A stretch of 48,637 nt of DNA from Ruminococcus sp. (lineage in GTDB: Bacteria > Bacillota > Clostridia > Oscillospirales > Ruminococcaceae). Positions 9,558-18,184 of this stretch are shown here, one piece after another. Under the pieces are notes generated by a model, which worked only from the letters and a program-made list of their open reading frames with translations, did not search any database and was not told the origin of the DNA. Position numbers and translations under genes: made by a program. Position 1 is the stretch's first letter; the number at the start of each line of letters is the position of its first letter. The stretch covers positions 1-48,637 of the forward strand of contig JALELB010000036.1 in assembly GCA_022768805.1 (NCBI GenBank). Direction: 5' to 3'.

Positions 9558-9565
9558 TATAATGT

Positions 9566-9645
9566 AAAACTATGAGCAAAACAGTGTAACCTTGCACAAA
9601 GCAGGTTCCGGATGCTTTGTGCAGTGTTACCGAAGCCATAGTTTT
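9566..9645 (+). promoter_or_regulatory. long three-part hairpin in the 5' leader
   Basis: Three nested perfect arms can stack into one long stem: AAAACTATG (9566-9574) with CATAGTTTT (9637-9645), GTAAC (9586-9590) with GTTAC (9626-9630), and TGCACAAAGCA (9593-9603) with TGCTTTGTGCA (9613-9623), closing a 9-nt loop. No T-run follows, so it is not a terminator. Its position at the predicted 5' end fits an mRNA-stabilising stem or a regulatory element; the role is inference. Confidence 0.6.
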
Positions 9646-9673
9646 GCAAAACTTTTAGGAAATGGGGCAGAAT

Positions 9674-12600
9674 ATGAACATGTTTTTCAAACGGAGCATG
9701 TCTGCACTGCTGGCAGCTACCATGTTGACCATGGCAGCGCCATTTGACAGCCTGGCGGTCTTTGCGGATGATCTGATCTCCACCGTAACTATCGGCTCGG
9801 CGGACGTCAACGGTGACAAAAAGGTTGACGAGCAGGACTGTGCGCTGATTCTCGAAGCAATCGGCAGCACCGCCGGCACCGCAGCTGTCACAGCAGACAA
9901 CAAAGCGCTCAATGTGTACGGCGATGAGGTCATCGACGTACGGGACCTGATGGCTGTCAGGGACGCCATCAACGGCAGCAAGGCAACTGTACCGGAGGAG
10001 GCGGCCGCTTCAGACCGTGTGGATCTGAACGTCAGCTCCACTACCGGGTATGCAGGCGAGCAGGCTACCATTGCGGTCAGCCTGGCGGACTGGGAGATGG
10101 ACGTTGCCGCATACGAGGTGAAGCTGTCACTGGATACTGCGCTGACGGTGGAGGAGGTATCCTGTACCGGTTCTGCACAGTGGGTCCAGGAGGAGGGCGC
10201 ACTGAAGCTCTATGGCATGTATGGGGGAGAACCCGCATACCGGGGCACCCTGGCAACCATCACCGTGACCCTGCCGCCGGAAGCTTACGGCGATTACGGT
10301 GTATCCGTGGTAAACGCAGACTTCTTTAACAGCAGCTACCAGGAATATGCTTACCAGGCTGTCACCGGCGGTGTAACCGTGGATATGGAAACCAAGCCGG
10401 TTTACCTGCGGGCATCGGAGCTGAATTCCAAATCCCTGCAGCTGACCTGGAGCATGCCCTTTAATGCGGACAAGGTTAGCGGCTATATTATCAGCCGGGA
10501 CGGTGAGGAGATCGGCAGGACAGAGGAGCTGTTCTTTGACGACAAGGAGCTGGAAACCGGAAAGAGCTATCTGTACAGCGTGCAGGCATACGGCACGGAC
10601 TACCTGTCCGCACCCTCCCGCACCATTACCGTAACCCCGGCGGCACCGGTTATCCAGTCCATCAGCCTGCCGGACGAAAAAAACGCAGTAGGCGGCAAGT
10701 CAACCCTTGTGACCTGTCTGCTGGAGCATGCAGTACGGGCAAAGGAATATGCCCTGTATTGTGTGGATGAAGAGGGCAGCCGCACGATCATCAGCCAGGG
10801 GAAGGACGAGAGCTTTTCCGAGCTGCAGGTCAGATGGCAGCTGTCCGATCTTGAAACCGGCACCTACAAGCTGGGGCTGAGCCTGACGGATGTGGACGGT
10901 GCGGAGGCATCGGCTGAAACTTCTGTTCAGGTGGACAACACGCCTCCGGCAGAGGTGTTCGGCTTTACTGTGATTCCCGGGGATGAGCAGAATGAGCTCA
11001 CCTGGGGCATTGCTGCAGAGCTGAAGGTAACAGGCTACCGGATTTACCGGCGGACTGCTACCAGCAACTATAGCGAGCTTGCCTATGTGGAGGGACGTTC
11101 CACCCTGAAGTATGTGGACAAGGACGTACAGACCGGTCTGGAGTACTTCTACATTATTGCAGCTGTGGATAAGTACGGCCTGGAGGGCGCCTTCTCCGCA
11201 GAAGTCAGCGGTTCTGCCCATGTGGATCAGACCAGCCCGGAAATTACCCTGTTCCTGCCCGGCAGCGGCACGGTGCTCACCTCCGTTGTAACCCTCAACG
11301 TGAAGGCTCAGGATAATATCGGTATTTCCAAAATTACCTGTTTTCTGTCGGATGATGAGGGCGAAACCTGGACGGAGCTGTTTACTGCCAGCGGAGACAA
11401 TATAAGCTATCATTTTGATACCACCGGCTACGAGGAGGCTTCTGTGCAGATCAAGGCTATTGCCTATGATTACGCAGGCAACGAAAGCAGCGGTGCGAAT
11501 ATCAATATTTATGCCATCGACAACAAGGGACCGGAGCAGGTCGGCGGACTGATCCTGAAGGCATCCGGCGCCACCACAGCCACAGTGGCCTGGGAGGATG
11601 TTGCGGATCAGGATCTGCGCCGCTTTATCGTCAGATATGGGGTAGCGGACAGTGACAAGTACATCACCCGGTATATATACAATACTCTGGGCATCAATCT
11701 GAGCGGTCTCAAGCCCGGCGAAACCTATTCCGTAACAGTTGCGGCAGAGGACATCTACGGCAATGTGGGTGCATTCTCCGAGCCTCTGACCTTTACTACC
11801 CCGGAGGATTCCACGGCGCCGGCCATCATTTCCATTCTGCCGGAGCCCAGCTATTTTGCAGCATCCATTCCGCTGCGTGTGACTGCATCGGATGATTATT
11901 CCGTTGCATCCGTCACCCTAGAGGCTTCCACGGATCAGAAGACCTGGAAGAAGGTTGCAACCATTGAAAATCAGGCAGCGGGCAGAAGCTTTACTGCTTC
12001 CTATACCCTGGATGTGTCCGGCTATCCGGAGGGTACCCTCTATGTGCGGGCCTATGCGGCCGATCTGGCTGGCAATACGGGAACGGTGGAGAATGCGGCC
12101 GTATATGCGTATATGGTGGACCGGACTGCTCCCGCAGCTATGGATACCCTGATTGCGCTGGAGAATGACTCCTGCATCGAGCTGCAATGGGAAGAAGCAG
12201 ACAAGGACGTGGATTACTACCGGCTTTACCGTGCGGACGGGGAGGACGGGGAGTTCCGTCTGCTTTACGATAAGATCCGGTACCTGAACTGCTTTGACCG
12301 GCAGGTGGCCACCGGCGAACAGTACCGGTATCAGGTAACTGCGGTGGATATTGCAGGCAATGAAAGCGAGCCCTCCAATCTGGTTTCTGCCCGCCTGCAG
12401 GAGGATACCACTCTGCCGGAGATCCAGAGCATCAGTCCGGAAACCGGCAGCGAGCTGAGTGCAAACAATCACTCCATTGGTATTCTGGCGTCTGATAATC
12501 TGCTGTTGTCCAGTCTTATCGTGGAGTACAAGACGGATCCGGATGCTGAAACCTATCAGACACTCCAGAAATTCGTCAATCTGACTGACTATTATCTGTT

Positions 12601-15600
12601 TGCCACTGTAGAGATTCCCAATGTGTTGCTTGTGGACGGCACCACCATCTATATCCGTGTACAGGCAACTGACCGGAGCGGCAATGTCAGCGAATATGCA
12701 TATTCCGCATACAGGATCAACAATGCGGTGACTTCGCTGACCAAGGTTACCGTGGAGCAGACGGAAACCGCCAATGTGGTCAAGTGGACGGCCAATGAAT
12801 CCGACCAGACCAGCGGCTACCGGATCTTCCGGAAGATCGGCACCGGCAGCTACGAGCTGATCGGCACCAGGGCAGTGGATCCGGGGATGGACGGCAGCTA
12901 TGAATTTGCCGACGAGAATCTCAGCACCGCCGGAACCTATACCTATAAAATTGTATCTGTAAATTACAACGGCAACTCCTCCTCCCGTGTCAGCGGTGCT
13001 GTATCGGTACATACAAAGCCGGTTGCCGCACTGCGCTGTGATACGGCCATGGAGCAGGGGGTTGCATATGTCTTTGACGCCAGCGGCAGTAAGGACCAGG
13101 GCCTGCTCAACTCCCTGGTGATCGAATACGGAGACGGTACACTGGAAAAGGCAGCTTCTCCGGAAACGGCCAAATTCGCGCATACCTACGCTGAAACCGG
13201 CGTTTATCAGGTGAAGCTCACCTGTACCAATGAATTCGGACTGGTCAGCGTTCTGACCCGCAGCATACAGGTTGTGGAGCGTCAGCTGCTGGGCACAGTT
13301 ACCGTAGAGGTACAGACCACCGACGGGAAGCCTGCGTCAAACATCGGCGTATACATGGACTTCGGCACTGATGCCCAGACCAAGTATGTGGCGGACAGCC
13401 GGGGTATCGTGACCATCCAGGCACCGGCCGGCGTTCATGATATCGGTGTGTACGGAGACGGTTATCTGCCCCAGGTAAAAAGCTGTGTGGTGACTGCCGG
13501 GGAGGAGAATTCCTTCTTCTTTGCTGTGGTGGAGCAGTATATCGTGTCTGCGGAGTTTGAGATCAAGCGCATGACCCTGGATGAAATCATTGCTGCAGGC
13601 ATTGACATCACCCAGCCGGAAAATCAGCAGATCGTACAGATCAACGTGGATCTGACGTACGAGATCACCACGGATTCCGGGAAGAAGAAGCAGTCTATTG
13701 AAATGTTTGTAAACAACCGTACCCGGACGATTATTACCTCCCATACCGTAGACGGTTCTACAAATTATGAACCGGTTTACGTCCGTTACGATGAGGACAC
13801 CGGAGAGGTCAGCACCATCGCGCTGCTGAGTGTACCGGTTAATGTAAGCTATCTGAAGGAATTCTTTGACGTTCAGCTGCACATCATCAACAATGCGGAT
13901 GCAGAGTTCAATATTTCCGACAGCACGGTGACACTGAATGTGCCCCAGGGACTTACGCTGATGGAGTCCGCAGCAAGCTGCGACAGCCGCATTGTGAATA
14001 TTCCCAGCATTCCCGGCCAGACCCAGAAAACCCTGTCCTGGATTATCCGGGGCGATCATCAGGGTGAATATTATCTGTCCGCAGATTTCAGCGGCACCCT
14101 GGATCAGTTCAACGAAAAGGTTGAAACAACCTTTGTCAGCGAGGAGCCCATCAAGGTTTACGGCGAAACCGCTGTGGGCATTACCATTAACGTGCCTCTG
14201 GCGACTACCAACAACAAGACATATTTTGAAGTGCAGATGAAGAACAATACGGACACTTCTGTGTACAAAGTAGGATCTTCCGTGGGTGATATTCTGGTGC
14301 AGGTGATGGATAATGAACGCACCATAGAGGGGAAACCCATCCAGGCACGGATTATTTCCCCGGACGGCAGCATGGAGCTGATTGATCTTACGGAATCCAT
14401 TGACGAGCTGCGCCCCGGCTATGCCCTCAGCGTGGTGTACTCCATACGGAATATCGTACCGGGACAGCTGTTTGCACGTTCCACGGTAAAGCTGCTGGAT
14501 GCAGTGGTCAGCGCCCTGTCCAACAGTAACTTCCCCGTGTCCCTGCGCATGGTGGACAGCATTCATCTGCTCCAGGGCGGAGAGTATGAGGGAATTACCT
14601 CCAATGTCCGGGTGGATGATAATGTGGATCTGACCAAGCAGTATGTGATCGCCGCAGTGAATGCTGCGGGCAGATGGATTCCCGGTGCAACCGTGGAGAT
14701 TACTTATCCGAACAAAACCACCAAGACCGTAACGGCGGACCAGTTCGGGCGGGCTACCTTTGACCGGCCGGCGGACGGCTCTGACACGGTGGGCATCCGG
14801 GTTTCCGCCGACAGCTACCGGAGCTATACGCAAAGCAGCTATAAGCTGCGGTATTTCGGCACGGATACCATTATGCTCAATGGTGAGTCCAGCAGCGAAT
14901 ACGCATTGATCCGGGCGATGTACAAAAAGGTCGGCACCTGCAATCTGCTGACCGGATACAAGCGTCTGAATATGGGCAACAAGGAGCTGAGTTTCAGCAT
15001 TGAAGGCGCAATTGGCAAAAATGAAAGGGTAAAATGCGAGCTGGTTCAGGACAGCACTGTAATCAAGAGCGTCTATACTGATGAAAGCGGAGAATTTGCG
15101 TTTAATCTTCTGAAGGTGACGGATTTCAAGGAAATGGAATCCGGTGACACGCTGACGATCCGGGTATATCAGCCCAATGGTGCTACCTATGACACCAGGA
15201 TCAACCTGACCATTCTGCCAGATCCTACGGCCAAGGATTTGAAATTTGAATTCTCAGGGGATGCGCTGAGCTTTGATATCAGCGATTCCATTCCCTTCTT
15301 CGGCGGCTCTTCCGTGAAGATTCCGGTTCCTCCGTTCCTGGAGCATCTGAACATCTGTATCAGTGAAAACAAGATCCGGATCGGCGTCAATGTGGATCTT
15401 CCCGTGGTTACCAATCAGGAAGATAAGGACGCCATGCAGAAGTTTGACGAGGATTTTGAGAAGCTGAAAACCAATCTGAAGCGTTCTCCGTCGGATTTGC
15501 TCAACGACAAGTCCATTGTCACCGACAAGATTAAACTGGGCAAGGCAGAGGTCAAGGTGCTTGGCGGCGGCTATGTGGAAGGCGATTTCAGCAATGCGGA

Positions 15601-18184
15601 TAAGGCTATTCTGACCGGTTACCTCTACATAGGCATTGAAGCCGGTGTGGATTTCAGCTATCAGACTGCTGTCTGGGTGATTCCGGTAACCGCAGAGCTG
15701 GGACTGAAGGGCAAGGTGGTAGCCGGCTCTACCCTCAAGTTTACCTATGATTACACGAATGGCTGGTCTATGGACGCCAAGGTGACTGCACAGGGTACTC
15801 TGGGTATTGAAGTATTCGGCGGCGTCGGCTTCTCTGATATTGCGGCCCTCGGTGTTTACGGCGGTGCAGAGCTGGATCTTGACATGCAGCTGTATGACAC
15901 CTCCGATGATTCCGGTCCCCGGATCAATACGCTGGATCTGACCGGTGAGCTGGGCTTCCGGGCCTATGTGGGTCCCTTTGAGTACAAGAAGGCATGGGCA
16001 AGCCAGACCTGGCATCTGTATACCAATCCGGGGCTTGCCAATGGAGGACAGGATGCTGCGCCCAGCTATCTTGCGCCGCTCTACGACACATCGGCCTACT
16101 CTGTCGGCGAAGCGCCTCAGACTGTTTCCAAGTGGCTTGGCGGCAGTAAGCTGGAGCCGGATAAGGTAAAGACTTTGCTGGCGGAAACCAATGACGCTGC
16201 GGATCCGCAGCTGGCAACGGACGGCACGAACTATGTGCTGGTTTATCTGGAAAAGGATCCGGCACGCAGCGTATATGATGCGTCCAGACTGATGTATGCG
16301 ATATACAGTCCGGAAACCGGCACCTGGAGCAATCCCCAGCCGGTGGATGCAAACGAAACAGGGGATTATCAGCCCTGTCTGTCCGGCAATGCGGATGGCA
16401 TTTATCTGACCTATCAGGAAGCAAATCAGGTGTTCGGTGCGGACAGCGAGCTTACTGTTGCGAACTATGCAGCATCCCTGGGGGTAACCTGTGCAGTATT
16501 CAATGCACAGGAGCAGTGCTTTGACGGCATTACGGCAATGACCGTGCCGGAAAACAGCTGCAACTCCATTCCCGCTGTCTTTGCAGAGGGAGGCCTCATT
16601 TATGCCGCATGGGTGTCCAATGCGGAGGGTGACTATTTCGGCTGTACCGGCGAAAACACCATTCTGTACAGCGTATGCAACGAGGGTACCTGGAGCGAGC
16701 CTGCTGCACTGGCCTCCGATCTGACCGCAGTGACTGCACTGCAGATCGGCAAGCTGGCAAGCGGCGTTTCGGTTGCCTGCATCACCGACGGAGATGATGA
16801 TCTGACCACATCCGAGGACAGAACGCTGACGCTGATTGCAGCAGACGGCACACAGCAGCAGGTTGTAACCGGCTGTGTATCCGCTCCCTGCTTTGCACAG
16901 CCTGCCTGGTCTGAGGAGCCCTTGCTGATCTGGTATGACCACTATAATCTGAGCTGCACAGCGGACGGTAAGGAAACCGCACAGTTTTTTGCCCAGGGCA
17001 TCAGCGGATTTACGGATGCCTATACGGTGCTTGAAGATGCTATTGTTTATACAGGAGCGGTTCAGTCCGGCTCTGCATTGTATATGATCCGGTATGACGC
17101 TGCTTTGCAGGCATGGGGCACACCGGTACAGCTGACTGATACAGAGAGCTATATCTGCGGCGCAGGTGTGGCAGCATGCGGCGACCAGCTGCTGATGACC
17201 ATGCTGCAGCAGACCGTTACCATTACAGAGGACGACGTGCTGGTCAACAGTGCACTATGCGCATTGCTGCACGGCTGGGTTACTGATCTTTCTGCCGATA
17301 AGGTGGAATACGATTTTAGTCTGATCCAGCCCGGCGGCAAGCTGCCTCTGGATGTGACGGTCACTAACCGGGGAGACCATACCGTCAGTGCGATCTCTCT
17401 TGCCGTCTACACAGCAGAGGGCACGCTGGTCAGCACGCAGAATGTGGAAACCTCCATTCTTTCCGGCATGTCCGATGTGCTGAGCACTGCTTTGGATGTG
17501 CCCCAGAATATGGCGAAAACAAGCTATCGGGTGGTTGTGTCCGTTCCGGATGCCACCGACGTGAACGAAGCGGACAATACCGCTGATTTCAGCATCGGCT
17601 ACACGGAGCTTTCCATGGAAACCGACCAGCTGGTAACCGGCGCAGGCACCAGCCTGATGATCCGTGTCACCAACGAAAGCCAGATTCCGTCCGGCGGTAT
17701 CCTGGATCTCTATCACTTTGAGGAATCCCAGGAGCCTGCACTGTCCCTGATTGTGGAGGAACTGCAGCCCGGCATGAGCGCAGTGTATATGGTGGAGATG
17801 GATGACACCATCATTTCCGATGACAACCCATACGTTATGATTCAGCTGTCTGCGGATGCGGAGGAGTACGATACCTCCGACAACGAGGAGCTGGTTGCGG
17901 TTTATCTGAACGGCAGCGTGCCCAGCTCAAGCCCCGGGGATGTGAACCGGGATGGTGACATCAATATGAATGATGCTGTCATGATTCTGGATGAGTGCGC
18001 AGCCCGGGTACTGGATACCACCACGCTGGATGATACCCAGCAGAAGATTGCGGATGTAAACGGTGACAGCGAGATTACCCTGGCGGATGCCATTCTGATC
18101 CTCAATTACTGTGCGGAAAAGCTGGTAAACCCGGCGCTTTCCTTCACGGAGTTTCTGATGAATGAAGGAGGAAGCAATGAATAA
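9674..18184 (+). CDS. giant secreted multidomain protein with N- and C-terminal dockerins
   Basis: A 2,836-residue exported protein with no recognised catalytic module. Order (approximate residues): signal peptide 1-32; dockerin-like module 43-100 (first loop DVNGDKKVDEQD canonical, second loop NVYGDEVIDVRD with Tyr at a metal position); cohesin-like beta module 115-236; five fibronectin type III modules (about 245, 424, 618, 818 and 1021 onward) alternating with Ig-like modules; a PKD module 1117-1200 (FDASGSKD, FAHTYAETG); a carboxypeptidase-regulatory-like module near 1206; a long unassigned beta-rich part including a glycine-rich stretch near 2000-2110; a propeller-like repeat region 2176-2530; two CARDB-like modules; dockerin 2753-2818 (DVNRDGDINMND, DVNGDSEITLAD). 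ATG 9674 is preferred over ATG 9662, which sits only 1 nt after AGGA. A structural or adaptor role in the cellulosome or at the cell surface is inferred. Confidence 0.88.
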   Translation: MNMFFKRSMSALLAATMLTMAAPFDSLAVFADDLISTVTIGSADVNGDKKVDEQDCALILEAIGSTAGTAAVTADNKALNVYGDEVIDVRDLMAVRDAINGSKATVPEEAAASDRVDLNVSSTTGYAGEQATIAVSLADWEMDVAAYEVKLSLDTALTVEEVSCTGSAQWVQEEGALKLYGMYGGEPAYRGTLATITVTLPPEAYGDYGVSVVNADFFNSSYQEYAYQAVTGGVTVDMETKPVYLRASELNSKSLQLTWSMPFNADKVSGYIISRDGEEIGRTEELFFDDKELETGKSYLYSVQAYGTDYLSAPSRTITVTPAAPVIQSISLPDEKNAVGGKSTLVTCLLEHAVRAKEYALYCVDEEGSRTIISQGKDESFSELQVRWQLSDLETGTYKLGLSLTDVDGAEASAETSVQVDNTPPAEVFGFTVIPGDEQNELTWGIAAELKVTGYRIYRRTATSNYSELAYVEGRSTLKYVDKDVQTGLEYFYIIAAVDKYGLEGAFSAEVSGSAHVDQTSPEITLFLPGSGTVLTSVVTLNVKAQDNIGISKITCFLSDDEGETWTELFTASGDNISYHFDTTGYEEASVQIKAIAYDYAGNESSGANINIYAIDNKGPEQVGGLILKASGATTATVAWEDVADQDLRRFIVRYGVADSDKYITRYIYNTLGINLSGLKPGETYSVTVAAEDIYGNVGAFSEPLTFTTPEDSTAPAIISILPEPSYFAASIPLRVTASDDYSVASVTLEASTDQKTWKKVATIENQAAGRSFTASYTLDVSGYPEGTLYVRAYAADLAGNTGTVENAAVYAYMVDRTAPAAMDTLIALENDSCIELQWEEADKDVDYYRLYRADGEDGEFRLLYDKIRYLNCFDRQVATGEQYRYQVTAVDIAGNESEPSNLVSARLQEDTTLPEIQSISPETGSELSANNHSIGILASDNLLLSSLIVEYKTDPDAETYQTLQKFVNLTDYYLFATVEIPNVLLVDGTTIYIRVQATDRSGNVSEYAYSAYRINNAVTSLTKVTVEQTETANVVKWTANESDQTSGYRIFRKIGTGSYELIGTRAVDPGMDGSYEFADENLSTAGTYTYKIVSVNYNGNSSSRVSGAVSVHTKPVAALRCDTAMEQGVAYVFDASGSKDQGLLNSLVIEYGDGTLEKAASPETAKFAHTYAETGVYQVKLTCTNEFGLVSVLTRSIQVVERQLLGTVTVEVQTTDGKPASNIGVYMDFGTDAQTKYVADSRGIVTIQAPAGVHDIGVYGDGYLPQVKSCVVTAGEENSFFFAVVEQYIVSAEFEIKRMTLDEIIAAGIDITQPENQQIVQINVDLTYEITTDSGKKKQSIEMFVNNRTRTIITSHTVDGSTNYEPVYVRYDEDTGEVSTIALLSVPVNVSYLKEFFDVQLHIINNADAEFNISDSTVTLNVPQGLTLMESAASCDSRIVNIPSIPGQTQKTLSWIIRGDHQGEYYLSADFSGTLDQFNEKVETTFVSEEPIKVYGETAVGITINVPLATTNNKTYFEVQMKNNTDTSVYKVGSSVGDILVQVMDNERTIEGKPIQARIISPDGSMELIDLTESIDELRPGYALSVVYSIRNIVPGQLFARSTVKLLDAVVSALSNSNFPVSLRMVDSIHLLQGGEYEGITSNVRVDDNVDLTKQYVIAAVNAAGRWIPGATVEITYPNKTTKTVTADQFGRATFDRPADGSDTVGIRVSADSYRSYTQSSYKLRYFGTDTIMLNGESSSEYALIRAMYKKVGTCNLLTGYKRLNMGNKELSFSIEGAIGKNERVKCELVQDSTVIKSVYTDESGEFAFNLLKVTDFKEMESGDTLTIRVYQPNGATYDTRINLTILPDPTAKDLKFEFSGDALSFDISDSIPFFGGSSVKIPVPPFLEHLNICISENKIRIGVNVDLPVVTNQEDKDAMQKFDEDFEKLKTNLKRSPSDLLNDKSIVTDKIKLGKAEVKVLGGGYVEGDFSNADKAILTGYLYIGIEAGVDFSYQTAVWVIPVTAELGLKGKVVAGSTLKFTYDYTNGWSMDAKVTAQGTLGIEVFGGVGFSDIAALGVYGGAELDLDMQLYDTSDDSGPRINTLDLTGELGFRAYVGPFEYKKAWASQTWHLYTNPGLANGGQDAAPSYLAPLYDTSAYSVGEAPQTVSKWLGGSKLEPDKVKTLLAETNDAADPQLATDGTNYVLVYLEKDPARSVYDASRLMYAIYSPETGTWSNPQPVDANETGDYQPCLSGNADGIYLTYQEANQVFGADSELTVANYAASLGVTCAVFNAQEQCFDGITAMTVPENSCNSIPAVFAEGGLIYAAWVSNAEGDYFGCTGENTILYSVCNEGTWSEPAALASDLTAVTALQIGKLASGVSVACITDGDDDLTTSEDRTLTLIAADGTQQQVVTGCVSAPCFAQPAWSEEPLLIWYDHYNLSCTADGKETAQFFAQGISGFTDAYTVLEDAIVYTGAVQSGSALYMIRYDAALQAWGTPVQLTDTESYICGAGVAACGDQLLMTMLQQTVTITEDDVLVNSALCALLHGWVTDLSADKVEYDFSLIQPGGKLPLDVTVTNRGDHTVSAISLAVYTAEGTLVSTQNVETSILSGMSDVLSTALDVPQNMAKTSYRVVVSVPDATDVNEADNTADFSIGYTELSMETDQLVTGAGTSLMIRVTNESQIPSGGILDLYHFEESQEPALSLIVEELQPGMSAVYMVEMDDTIISDDNPYVMIQLSADAEEYDTSDNEELVAVYLNGSVPSSSPGDVNRDGDINMNDAVMILDECAARVLDTTTLDDTQQKIADVNGDSEITLADAILILNYCAEKLVNPALSFTEFLMNEGGSNE

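Noticed and set aside
9662..9673. Upstream ATG 9662 as start of the giant protein
   Set aside because: Only 1 nt separates it from AGGA; ATG 9674 gives a better signal peptide start and spacing.
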